Position numbers and translations under genes: made by a program. Under the pieces are notes generated by a model that was not told the DNA's origin, did not search any database, and was given only the letters and a program-made list of their open reading frames with translations. Source: Phycisphaerae bacterium (GTDB taxonomy: Bacteria > Planctomycetota > Phycisphaerae > Sedimentisphaerales > Anaerobacaceae). Taken from it: 43,270 nucleotides of DNA. The stretch lies in contig JAAYBV010000046.1 in assembly GCA_012744475.1 (NCBI GenBank), positions 1 through 43,270 of the forward strand, given 5' to 3'. Below are positions 8,857 through 16,470 of this stretch, in pieces; the first letter of the stretch is position 1, and the number at the start of each line of letters is the position of its first letter.

Positions 8857-8885
8857 TTGACTTCGGCATCCGAAAGGAGTAGGTT
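8857..8885 (+). promoter_or_regulatory. Candidate sigma-70-type promoter TTGACT-N17-TAGGTT
   Basis: TTGACT (8857-8862) and TAGGTT (8880-8885) are separated by 17 nt. The same two hexamers at the same spacing occur before gyrA (24588-24616). It would read into the regulator relic and the esterase about 375 nt downstream. Confidence 0.4.
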
Positions 8886-8950
8886 CGGTGCGGTCATATC
8901 TTACGTACACGTACCAGTTGCGGGGGTCGCGATGGCGACCGGTCACGAAA

Positions 8951-9106
8951 CGTGAAACTCGAAGCACAAAACACGAACTTCGAAACAAACTCGAATGACG
9001 CAAGTTCGAATGTCCCAAACTCCCGGCCGCAGGCCGCTTTCGAATTTCGGGTTTTGGGCTTTCGTGCTTGTCTCGGATTTCGAGATACGGATTTCGGATT
9101 TGGCCT
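8951..9106. repeat. Low-complexity quasi-repeat tract (TTCGAA / GGATTTCGG type)
   Basis: The tract runs in two halves: a left half of CGAA/ACAAAC units and a right half rich in TTCGGGTTTTGGG and GGATTTCGGATTTGG units. The halves are roughly complementary, so the tract can fold on itself. It differs sharply from the GC-rich coding DNA around it and abuts the regulator relic without a gap. Confidence 0.55.
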
Positions 9107-9265
9107 GCTTCGCCGGTGCGGCAGCGCCTGCTCGCCCTGTTCACTCCCGAGGAAGCCGACCTTCTGATCGATTTTCTTGCGCGCATTTCCGAAGCTATGT
9201 CCCAGGAAAACGGCTCTACGCCGACCACCGAGACAAGACAAGTGCTGAAAGGAGAAAGACGATGA
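9107..9265 (+). pseudogene. Possible C-terminal relic of a MarR-like regulator
   Basis: The frame reads RQRLLALFTPEEADLLIDFL and a further 20-odd residues, ending in LKGERR and a stop that overlaps the esterase start as ATGA. The L-(F/L)-x-P-E-E-x-x-L-L-x-x-L-L-x-x-(I/L) helix pattern is what closes many MarR-family regulators. Nothing upstream supplies the winged-helix part, because a quasi-repeat tract takes its place. It could be a chance frame. The ATGA overlap and natural residue usage favour a real remnant. Confidence 0.35.
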
Positions 9266-10434
9266 ACCGACTGAAAACCACCGTCGTCGCAACCGTCGCC
9301 GTAACATTGGCCGTGTGCGTATTGACCTTCACGCCGTCCGCCCAGGCGCAGCCCGGGCGGGGCGGACAGCGCGGTCCGCGCGTGACGTCGCCCGAGGTCG
9401 CCGCCGACCGGCACGTGACGTTCCGCATCCTGGCGCCAAAGGCCGAGGCGGTGCGGCTGTCCGGCGGCGACATCCCCGGCGTCGGGCAGGGAGCGGAGAT
9501 GACGAAGGACCCGAACGGCATCTGGGAAGTGACGCTCGGCCCGATCGGCGCGGGCGCGTACCGCTACAACTTCAACGTGGACGGCGTCTCGGTGATCGAC
9601 CCGCGCAACCCGGCCACCAGCGAATCCAACGCGAACACGTGGAGCCTCGTGTGCGTTCCGGGCTCGGAGTTCATGGACACCCGGCAGGTGCCGCACGGCG
9701 CCGTCGCGGAGGTCACGTACTGGTCGGCGTCGCTCGGGCGGTTTCGTCGTATGCACGTGTACACCCCGCCGGGTTATGAGTCGGGCCAGGCCAAGTACCC
9801 GGTCTTCTACCTGCTGCATGGGGCCTCCGACAGCGACGACTCTTGGACATCGGTGGGCCGGGCGGGCTTCATCCTCGACAATCTGATCGCGGCCGGCAAG
9901 GCCAGGCCGATGGTGGTGGTCATGCCCGCCGGACATACCGGACCCTTCACGTTCGGCCGGCGGTCCGGCGTCGACGAATTCACGAAGGACTTCATCGGCG
10001 ACATCATGCCGCACGTGGAGAAGAACTATCGCGTCTACACCGACAAGGCCCACCGCGCCATCGCGGGCCTGTCGATGGGCGGCGCGCAGACGCTCAATCT
10101 CGCGATCCCCTACCCCGATAAGTTCGCGTACGTGGGCGTGTTCAGCTCGGGCATCTTCGGCATCGCCGGCGGCGGGCCCGGCGGCGCGCCCCAGGGACCA
10201 TCGTGGGAAGAGCAGCACAAGGACAAACTCGACGGCACTGCGCTGAAAGACGGGCTCAAGCTCGTCTGGTTCGCCACGGGCAAGGACGACTTCCTCGTCC
10301 AGACGTCGCGGGCCAGCGTCGAGATGCTCAAGAAGCACGGACTGGACGTCGTCTACAAGGAGACCGACGGCGCGCACACGTGGATCAACTGGCGCGACTA
10401 CCTCAACGAGTTCGCGCCGCAGTTGTTCCAGTAG
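9262..10434 (+). CDS. Secreted CE1-like carbohydrate esterase (feruloyl esterase / esterase D type)
   Basis: A 390-residue protein with a signal peptide (basic start, hydrophobic 8-25, cleavage after AQA near 30). An immunoglobulin-like sugar-binding (CBM48/E-set) domain spans about 45-130, seen as VTFRILAPKAEAVRLSG and the YRYNFNVDGV strand. An alpha/beta hydrolase of the esterase D/CE1 group follows: YLLHGASD near 180, the nucleophile elbow GLSMGG with Ser about 271, Asp about 342-343 in GKDDF, and His about 372 in GAHTW. Family members remove acyl or feruloyl groups from polysaccharides outside the cell. ATG 9262 is chosen because GGAG lies about 8 nt upstream and the signal peptide starts there; the upstream in-frame extension is spacer. 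It is convergent with the gene at 10465, only 30 nt away. Confidence 0.87.
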   Translation: MNRLKTTVVATVAVTLAVCVLTFTPSAQAQPGRGGQRGPRVTSPEVAADRHVTFRILAPKAEAVRLSGGDIPGVGQGAEMTKDPNGIWEVTLGPIGAGAYRYNFNVDGVSVIDPRNPATSESNANTWSLVCVPGSEFMDTRQVPHGAVAEVTYWSASLGRFRRMHVYTPPGYESGQAKYPVFYLLHGASDSDDSWTSVGRAGFILDNLIAAGKARPMVVVMPAGHTGPFTFGRRSGVDEFTKDFIGDIMPHVEKNYRVYTDKAHRAIAGLSMGGAQTLNLAIPYPDKFAYVGVFSSGIFGIAGGGPGGAPQGPSWEEQHKDKLDGTALKDGLKLVWFATGKDDFLVQTSRASVEMLKKHGLDVVYKETDGAHTWINWRDYLNEFAPQLFQ

Positions 10435-10464
10435 GTCGTCCGGGGGGAACGCCGGAGGGCAATG

Positions 10465-12279
10465 TCATCTGGCGCCGCAGGTGTTGAACAGGCTGTAGAA
10501 GGTGTAGGTGTCGCCGTACTTCGGGGCGAGCCGGTCGAAGACGGCCTGGTTGTTGCCCTGCGCACCCCTGACGACGGTGGTGATCTCGCGGAACTGATTG
10601 TACACGTCGGGCTCGATGGTCCAGCCTTGCGCATCCGGGGTGGTCTTAGTCTCCAGCGCATGCACCAGCACCGCCTCGGCCCAGTGGCGAGGAAGCCGCG
10701 TGTAGCCCAGCGGCCCCAGCAGAGGCAGACAGCGCACCAACTCGGCCCGCTGATGCGTCAGGAGAAAATGCGCCATGAGATATTCAAACGCCAAGCGATG
10801 ATCGGGGTGGTCCTGCAACAGCCTCTTGAGCAGGGGTTCGAAGGAAATCCCTCCGACCGCATGGTTCGTCGTCGCCTGCGTCCGGCGCCAGGCGCCGATC
10901 AGCGGATCGCTGTCGGCCCTGGCGGGATCGGCGATCGCATCTTCCCATCGGCGCGCCATCGCGCGACCGCCGGCGTACTTCTTGAGCGCCGCGAAGACGA
11001 TCCGGGCGGACTGGCGCTGTACCTTGGCCAGATGGATGCGGACCAGCGCCTCCAGCACGTGCGGTGACGGGCCTTCGTTATCCAACAATTCGTAGGCGTT
11101 CTTCTCGGCGGCGTTCGGGCAACCCAGGTCGAGGTACAGCTCGAGCAGCTTGGCGTGCTGAAAACGCCCGGTCATGTCGTCAAAGCTCAGGAACAGCGTC
11201 TTGGTCTCGTCCTGGGGATAGGCGCACAACTCGTCGCCCGAGCGGCCCAGGTGCGCCAGAGCGCGGTTGACATCGAAGACGCCGGAACGCGTGAAGGCAC
11301 GTTTGCCGCGCATGCGATGCGCCAGAGCGATGACGCGATCCCACTGTCTCTGCTGTGCGTAGGAGTGCAGCGATCGCTCGTCGCGGAGATGGTTCCGTGA
11401 AAGCGCCAGGCACAGGGCCGCCAGTAGAATCACCGCGAGCATACGCACGACGATCCACGGGCGATGCGATACGCGTTCTCGCACGACAAGGCCTTGCCCA
11501 CAAGATGTGACCAGAATCAGAACCGGGACAAAGGCATACAGAACAAGCGTCAGGGAACGGGAGAGGAAGACCAATTCAAGACTGCGGCCGGAATCCCAGA
11601 GTGTGCCAATCGTGAAGATCTCACGGAGTCCGAGGCCGAAGATGAATCGACCCAGGACGAAGGAGACACCGGCGGCCAGAAGAGCTGCAACAACTGCGAC
11701 GACGATTCGCCGATGCAGCAGGGCCTCGATCAGGCAGATGACGCCGGCAAAGACGAAGGCCGATGCGCCGGCCAGGTAATATGCCATCGCAAACAGGACC
11801 GCAAACACGCCCGCCCGCGCCGGCAGGGTCTTCGTCGGAATCGACTCGTACAGGACCGCCATCCAGACCGACAGCAGAATCGCAAGCAGCGCCGCGAGTG
11901 GATCGTCGTAGCGGCTGTAGATCATCAGAGCGACGATCACCGGGACCCAGGCCAGGTCCCTCGCCCAACTCGCCCGCATCGCGCGCAGCAGGCGCTGCAC
12001 GCCGACAAACAGCAGGACCAGCACCGCGATGATGACAAGGGCTCCCAACCAGGGGCTACGATACGTCTGCGCCAGCAGTGCGGCCAGCGCGTTGAGCGGA
12101 CCGCCGGGCGCGCCAAACGCGGTTCGCAGAAACGGGGCTTCCCAGGAGAAGACCGGATAAGCCGCAAACACGCCGAAGCCGTGATACAGCAGTTGAGGTT
12201 GAACCCCCCTCCACACATATACGAACAGGCCCAGGAACAGACCTCCCTGCCACCAGAGCTCCAGCCTTCTACGGTCCAT
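10465..12279 (-). CDS. DUF6057-like polytopic membrane protein
   Basis: A protein of about 604 residues. The N-terminal 330 residues contain many hydrophobic helices (GLFLGLFVYVW, LGALVIIAVLVLLFVG, VFAVLFAMAYYLAGASAFVF and others), probably 9-11 spans. The C-terminal 260 residues are soluble and helical, with TPR-like pairs (QWDRVIALAHRM, HAKLLELYLDLG, LKRLLQDHPDHRLAFEYLMA). This layout and the ending fit DUF6057, a family of unknown function. ATG 12279 is preferred because AAGG precedes it by about 5 nt; an in-frame ATG at 12297 and a much longer frame to 12894 would run into the divergent gene. It is transcribed away from the TolB-like haem-motif lipoprotein at 12475, with which it probably shares control. 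The family name is given with moderate confidence. Confidence 0.68.
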   Translation of the reverse strand: MDRRRLELWWQGGLFLGLFVYVWRGVQPQLLYHGFGVFAAYPVFSWEAPFLRTAFGAPGGPLNALAALLAQTYRSPWLGALVIIAVLVLLFVGVQRLLRAMRASWARDLAWVPVIVALMIYSRYDDPLAALLAILLSVWMAVLYESIPTKTLPARAGVFAVLFAMAYYLAGASAFVFAGVICLIEALLHRRIVVAVVAALLAAGVSFVLGRFIFGLGLREIFTIGTLWDSGRSLELVFLSRSLTLVLYAFVPVLILVTSCGQGLVVRERVSHRPWIVVRMLAVILLAALCLALSRNHLRDERSLHSYAQQRQWDRVIALAHRMRGKRAFTRSGVFDVNRALAHLGRSGDELCAYPQDETKTLFLSFDDMTGRFQHAKLLELYLDLGCPNAAEKNAYELLDNEGPSPHVLEALVRIHLAKVQRQSARIVFAALKKYAGGRAMARRWEDAIADPARADSDPLIGAWRRTQATTNHAVGGISFEPLLKRLLQDHPDHRLAFEYLMAHFLLTHQRAELVRCLPLLGPLGYTRLPRHWAEAVLVHALETKTTPDAQGWTIEPDVYNQFREITTVVRGAQGNNQAVFDRLAPKYGDTYTFYSLFNTCGAR

Positions 12280-12474
12280 TCCGCCCTTATAGTGCATCGG
12301 GGCCGAAGCCGACAAGAAAAACGTTGGTTCCTGTGGCGACGGCAGTAAGATGGGCACGTGTATCTGAGCATCCCGACAACAATGTCGCCGATCGGGCAGG
12401 CACGCCGCTGGCATGACGCAAGAACGTGCAGAACCAGAGGATTCCATCCGCAGGCGGGTCCGGGAGGCCCTGCG

Positions 12475-14019
12475 ATGAGATCGCGCAGACTCCCGGCGGC
12501 GCCTCTTGTCTTGTGCGCGATGGCAGCGGTCTTCTTCGTCGGCTCGTGCGAAGACGAGCGACCGCAATCGCCCGCGGTCGTGGGCAAGACGCCGCGGGTC
12601 ACGCCGGATTATGCGGGGATCGTCCTTCCGCCCAACATCGCCCCGTTGAACTTCCGGATCGCCGAGCCGGGCCGCCGATACGCCGCCAGGATCCATTCGG
12701 ACGCGGGAGAAGAGATCGAGATTCTCAGCCGAACGGGCGAGATTCTCCTTCCGCAGGCAAAATGGATGGCCCTGCTCAGCGCGAATGTCGGCAAGGAAAT
12801 CGCCGTCGACGTGTACGTGCAGACCGAGGACGGCAGGTGGAATCAGTACGAGCCCATCCGCAACAGAATCGCACCAGAGCCGATCGACTCGCATCTGGTC
12901 TACCGTTTCATGATGCCCTCGTCATATTTCCCCAAGCCGATGCAAATCTGTCAGCGGAATCTGGAGACGTTCGACGAAGAGGTCCTGCTCGACACCCGTA
13001 ACTTCGGGAACGGCTGCGCCAACTGTCACAGCTTCGTGGGCACCAATCCCGACAAGATGCTCCTGGGGATTCGCAGCACGTCCTTTCCCAGCGCGACCCT
13101 CTACGCTCGCGAAGGCCGCATCGAAAGGATCGGCGCCAAGTTCGGATACACCTCGTGGCATCCGAGCGGCAGGATCGTGACGTATTCGATCAACGACGTG
13201 CGGCAGTTCTTCCACACGGCGCAGCAGGAAATCCACGACGTGGTCGACCTCGATTCGATCATCGTCTACTACGACGTCGAAAGAAAGGAGATCCGCACGG
13301 CGCCGGCCCTGTCCGACAAGACGCGTCTGGAGACCTATCCCGCCTGGACGCCTGACGGCAAGTACCTGTACTTTTGCAGCGCCCCGCTGCTGTGGACGGA
13401 CATGCAGACGGTGCCGCCCAGGCGATATGCCGAAGTCCAGTACGATCTGATGCGAATCCCTTACGACCTCGCAACGGACGCCTGGGGCGCGGCGGAGACG
13501 GTGCTGAGCGCCAAGGACACCGGCCGCAGCATCTTGTTGCCTCGCGTCTCGCCCGACGGCCGCTTCCTGCTGTTCTGCATGAGCCGATACGGGTGTTTCC
13601 CCGTCTACCAGCCGACCAGCGACCTGTACATGATGGACCTGACGACCGGCGCGTACCGCGAGGTCGCGATCAACAGCGAACACAGCGAGTCATGGCACAG
13701 TTGGTCGAGCAACAGCCGTTGGATCATATTCAGCAGCAAGAGACAGGGAGGCCTGTACACCCGACCGTACATCAGCTACGTGGACGCCGAGGGCCGGACG
13801 CACAAGCCGTTCGTGCTGCCGCAACGGCGGCCGTCCTTCTATGATTCCTGCTATCGTCTCTACAGCGTGCCGGAACTGGTCGACGCAGCCGTGACTGTGA
13901 ACGGCCGGTCGCTGGTCGATGCGATCTCGGGTCCCGCCCAGATCAGCGTCAATTCGATCACCGGCGCGACCCCCAGCAGCACCGAGGCCTATCCCAAGGG
14001 CCGCCCCCGTGTGCAGTGA
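12475..14019 (+). CDS. TolB-like beta-propeller lipoprotein with one CxxCH haem motif
   Basis: A protein of 514 residues with a lipoprotein signal (cysteine at 25 in FVGSC). A region of about 150 residues is followed by GNGCANCHSF, with C181, C184 and H185 forming a c-type haem attachment motif. The rest is a WD40/TolB-like propeller with repeats such as YPAWTPDGKYLYF, PRVSPDGRFLLF and HSWSSNSRWIIFSSKR. The combination suggests a periplasmic or surface protein that binds haem, but a single CxxCH can also be chance. ATG 12475 has GGGAGG 7 nt upstream and begins the signal peptide; the frame extends 39 codons further without signal features. It is divergent from the DUF6057-like gene. Its 3' end overlaps the convergent lipoprotein gene by 31 nt. 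Confidence 0.78.
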   Translation: MRSRRLPAAPLVLCAMAAVFFVGSCEDERPQSPAVVGKTPRVTPDYAGIVLPPNIAPLNFRIAEPGRRYAARIHSDAGEEIEILSRTGEILLPQAKWMALLSANVGKEIAVDVYVQTEDGRWNQYEPIRNRIAPEPIDSHLVYRFMMPSSYFPKPMQICQRNLETFDEEVLLDTRNFGNGCANCHSFVGTNPDKMLLGIRSTSFPSATLYAREGRIERIGAKFGYTSWHPSGRIVTYSINDVRQFFHTAQQEIHDVVDLDSIIVYYDVERKEIRTAPALSDKTRLETYPAWTPDGKYLYFCSAPLLWTDMQTVPPRRYAEVQYDLMRIPYDLATDAWGAAETVLSAKDTGRSILLPRVSPDGRFLLFCMSRYGCFPVYQPTSDLYMMDLTTGAYREVAINSEHSESWHSWSSNSRWIIFSSKRQGGLYTRPYISYVDAEGRTHKPFVLPQRRPSFYDSCYRLYSVPELVDAAVTVNGRSLVDAISGPAQISVNSITGATPSSTEAYPKGRPRVQ

Positions 14020-14546
14020 CCGGAAGAAGCCGATGAACCGGCGGGCGCTGCGGCCACTTCGATCTCCACGGGGTTGCTCACCACGGTGATATCCTCCAGA
14101 TCGAACGCCACCTGGATCGTATGCCGGCCGGGTCCCAGCGGCAGCCCCATTTCCGTGGGCACAGTCAACATCAGGTCGGCCAATTCCCCACCGGGAGCCA
14201 GCGGATACATCTTCGCCCGGGCCGCCTCGTCCCGGCGCCGCTGGTACCACCGCCCGTCCAGCCAAACGCGATCGGGACAGATGGGTTCATGGACATCGAA
14301 GGCGAACAACCGCCGGCTCTGATTGCGGAGGTCGAGTCTGAAGGTCGGTGTCTCGGCGCTCTGCCAGAGGCGTTTCGTCGGGCGCAATCGGCACTGCAAC
14401 CCTTCGGCTTGTGGTCCCCAGTCGGACGTCGTCCGCACGATACCATCTGTCCGCCCTGCAAGCACCCTGTCCTCTCGCGAGCAACCCCCGGACAGGAGAC
14501 TGCCAAGCAGCATAATGACCACGGCTCGCATTGCTGTCTTCGCCAT
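13989..14546 (-). CDS. Small lipoprotein of unknown function
   Basis: About 185 residues. A lipobox (LLSGGC, cysteine 22) follows a hydrophobic run, so the protein is probably anchored in a membrane. The mature part looks like a beta-sandwich: FRLDLRNQSRRLFAFDV near 85, RVWLDGRWYQ, and a closing strand pattern HTIQVAFDLEDITVVSNPVE. No domain is named with confidence. ATG 14546 is used; ATG 14564 and longer starts upstream add basic residues. The last 31 nt overlap the end of the opposite gene, an unusual but not rare convergent overlap. Confidence 0.62.
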   Translation of the reverse strand: MAKTAMRAVVIMLLGSLLSGGCSREDRVLAGRTDGIVRTTSDWGPQAEGLQCRLRPTKRLWQSAETPTFRLDLRNQSRRLFAFDVHEPICPDRVWLDGRWYQRRRDEAARAKMYPLAPGGELADLMLTVPTEMGLPLGPGRHTIQVAFDLEDITVVSNPVEIEVAAAPAGSSASSGHCTRGRPLG

Positions 14547-14707
14547 AGGTTCTCTCTGCCACATCACGGTTTCGCCGGATCGACGCTGGACCATTATACG
14601 CGCGTCCGGCCGTGATGCCAGAGAACCCTTGCCACGAAGTGCCGGTGTGCACTGCCCGAGGCCTTTTTCGAACTGGAAAAGCCGCTCTCGGGAGACTTTT
14701 CTACGGT

Positions 14708-14986
14708 TTATCCACCTTAAGGCGCGCCGGTCGGACAAACTCTCCAGGTCCGAGAAATAGCCAACAAGCTTGGGGCTTTGGGTAAGAGAAAGTATCCCCG
14801 ACTTCGCGAGGGGGAAATCATCAACTCATAAGCTACTGAAAACACAAGCGTTATGCGATATCAAAACGCCAGCCTCTTCACTGCGACCTCAAATGCCTTC
14901 CAGGCGGGCACGCCGGTTGCAGCATTCCGCCGGATGTAGACAGGCTATGACCTACTCGTCGCCAACTTGTCCACACGTTATCCACA
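14708..14986 (+). other. Cluster of three DnaA-box-like sites; possible replication origin or DnaA-regulated site
   Basis: TTATCCACA at 14978-14986 is a perfect consensus DnaA box. TTGTCCACA at 14967-14975 differs at one position, and TTATCCACC at 14708-14716 differs at one. All three point the same way, and the two neighbouring boxes start 11 bp apart, about one helical turn. A moderately AT-rich segment (about 14810-14870) lies between. Neither dnaA nor dnaN is in the window, so an origin call is only a possibility. Confidence 0.35.
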
Positions 14987-15047
14987 ATTGCGCCAACCCA
15001 GGGACGCGACCGCGACATACACGACCATCGGCCGTCTCCAAGCTTTC

Positions 15048-15120
15048 CGGTTGACGATTGCAGATCTCGGATTCGGATTGGCCTCGGCGCGCAGATCCGC
15101 AATCCGCAACCCCAATCCAC
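15048..15120. repeat. Quasi-repeat tract of the GATTGCAGAT / ATCCGCAATC type
   Basis: The left half contains GATTGCAGATCTCGGATTCGG and the right half CAGATCCGCAATCCGCAAC, which are imperfect reverse complements, so the tract can fold into a hairpin. It is a second class of degenerate spacer repeat, distinct from those at 1-312 and 8951-9106. Confidence 0.45.
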
Positions 15121-15238
15121 CAGCGTGTGGGGTCTTGGGAAAATCCGGCGGTCGCCCGATAACTGCCGGCCCATTCGTGCTGCGCACGGGCATCTGTTCT
15201 CAAAGTGGACCCCGGCGGCCCGATTCGGCCTAATTCTC

Positions 15239-15267
15239 TTGACATTGGGTCGGAAATTGGGTAGACT
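15239..15267 (+). promoter_or_regulatory. Strong sigma-70-type promoter TTGACA-N17-TAGACT
   Basis: A perfect -35 (TTGACA, 15239-15244) and a TAGACT -10 (15262-15267) are 17 nt apart. No gene starts nearby: the next is the first PEP-CTERM gene at 15648. This implies a leader of about 370 nt, or a separate small RNA. Confidence 0.55.
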
Positions 15268-15541
15268 GATCCTCGTAGATCGTTCCACGGAGCGATCCAC
15301 TCGAAATGGGGGGTGCTCATCGCTTACCTTCATGGGCACTCAGTAAGGCAGGTTTGGCAGTTTCGTTCGATGGCCTGGATTCATCCTTGCGGTGATTCCA
15401 CAGGCTGTCTGCGGCCGGGGGGTTGCAGGACTCATGCGACAGACGCAAGTCCAACACGCAATGTCGATGCTGTGGGTCTATTCAGACCGCAACCGAAGGG
15501 GCGTCTGTGGCGCCCAGGCATCCATCGTTTCGGTCGTTTTA

Positions 15542-15580
15542 GTCCTTTCGGTCCCTTAGGACCAAGAGGACCGGAAGGAC
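15542..15580. repeat. Inverted repeat, 13-nt arms, in the leader of the first PEP-CTERM gene
   Basis: GTCCTTTCGGTCC (15542-15554) pairs with GGACCGGAAGGAC (15568-15580) with one mismatch, around a 13-nt loop. No T-run follows, so it is not a typical terminator. The surrounding bases are CGGT/CCTTTCGG quasi-repeats, so it may also be slippage-derived. Confidence 0.5.
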
Positions 15581-15647
15581 GGAAGGGATCCACTCGTGAC
15601 GGCCATCGCAGGCCGCCGACCGTGCCGGCACTTGGGAGTGTGGTGAC

Positions 15648-16445
15648 ATGATACGGGCAAACACATCACGACAGCTTTGGGCGATCCTTGGATTCGCCCT
15701 GCTGCTCTCTGCCGTGCCGTCGCTTCAGGCCGACACCGTGGACGCTGTGCACGATGGCTTCGGGGCCTACGACAGCATCACCTTCTGGAGCGCAGGATAC
15801 GCCGGAGACATCGTGGGGGCCGGCGTCTACATGCTCGACAAGACCAACAGCACTGGAATCGGCGACACGTGGTCGAACGGCCTAGTCCCCGGATTCTGCA
15901 TCGAGCTGCACGAACCAGCGCCCGACGTCACTGTGACATACGACGTGCAAATGCCCGACGACGTCTACAACAGCTACACGGGCGAGGTGCTCGGCACCAC
16001 GAAGGCCAACTACCTCCGCGAGCTGTGGGCCACGCATTACGACTCGGCCTGGGCCAGCGGCGGCTCCTATACCGACCAGCAGAACAGCATGGCAACGGTT
16101 TTCGCGGCGGCGATCTGGGAAATCATCTACGAGAAGCTCCCGGCAACGCCGGCCGGCTGGGATGTCACCGTCGACGGGACGCCCGGCTACGGCGGCTTCC
16201 GCGCGACCAACCTCGATATCGAGACCGCCAACAAATGGCTGCACGAGCTGACCGGCGGCGGCGCCAAGGCGGACCTGCTCGTCATCTCGCACAACGGCAT
16301 GCAGGACTACCTCGTGGCGGTCCCCGAGCCGGCGACCCTGATGCTGCTCGGACTGGGCGGGGCGCTCGGTCTTCTTGGACGCAGACGAAGAGCGATGGTG
16401 CGACAACGCTTCGATATCAGGAGCGAACGGTGCATCGGCGCCTGA
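15648..16445 (+). CDS. PEP-CTERM surface protein
   Basis: A 265-residue exported protein. A signal peptide (hydrophobic 11-25, cleavage near LQA) is followed by a beta-rich domain. The region FCIELHEP near 84 and ATVFAAAIWEIIYE near 150 resemble the TQXA/Cys-Gln thioester domains of surface proteins, but the glutamine expected in the second block is not seen. Near residue 224 the sorting signal VPEPATLMLLGLGGALGLLG and an Arg cluster mark it for exosortase processing and surface or matrix export. An extra tail of about 20 residues follows the Arg cluster, which is unusual. The gene follows a long leader from the promoter at 15239. The second PEP-CTERM gene starts 25 nt later, so they are probably one operon. 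Confidence 0.8.
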   Translation: MIRANTSRQLWAILGFALLLSAVPSLQADTVDAVHDGFGAYDSITFWSAGYAGDIVGAGVYMLDKTNSTGIGDTWSNGLVPGFCIELHEPAPDVTVTYDVQMPDDVYNSYTGEVLGTTKANYLRELWATHYDSAWASGGSYTDQQNSMATVFAAAIWEIIYEKLPATPAGWDVTVDGTPGYGGFRATNLDIETANKWLHELTGGGAKADLLVISHNGMQDYLVAVPEPATLMLLGLGGALGLLGRRRRAMVRQRFDIRSERCIGA

Positions 16446-16470
16446 GCGCGACGACACTCAAGGAAAACGG

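Larger units (their letters stand above)
14547..15238. other. Gene-free spacer, part 1 (DnaA-box-like sites and quasi-repeats)
   Basis: No supported gene. The stretch includes a moderately AT-rich block around 14810-14870, DnaA-box-like sites (given separately) and an inverted pair CCCC/GGGG at about 14800. A quasi-repeat tract sits at 15048-15120. Open frames here have no family resemblance. Confidence 0.5.

Noticed and set aside
14630-14760. Region upstream of the small lipoprotein as a possible N-terminal extension
   Set aside because: The longer frame adds about 64 basic residues before the lipoprotein signal; a signal must be at the start.
15330-15400. Sigma-54-like TTGGCAGTTTCGTTCGA near 15354 before the PEP-CTERM pair
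   Set aside because: The required GC of the -12 element is absent (CG instead), so it does not fit GG-N10-GC.
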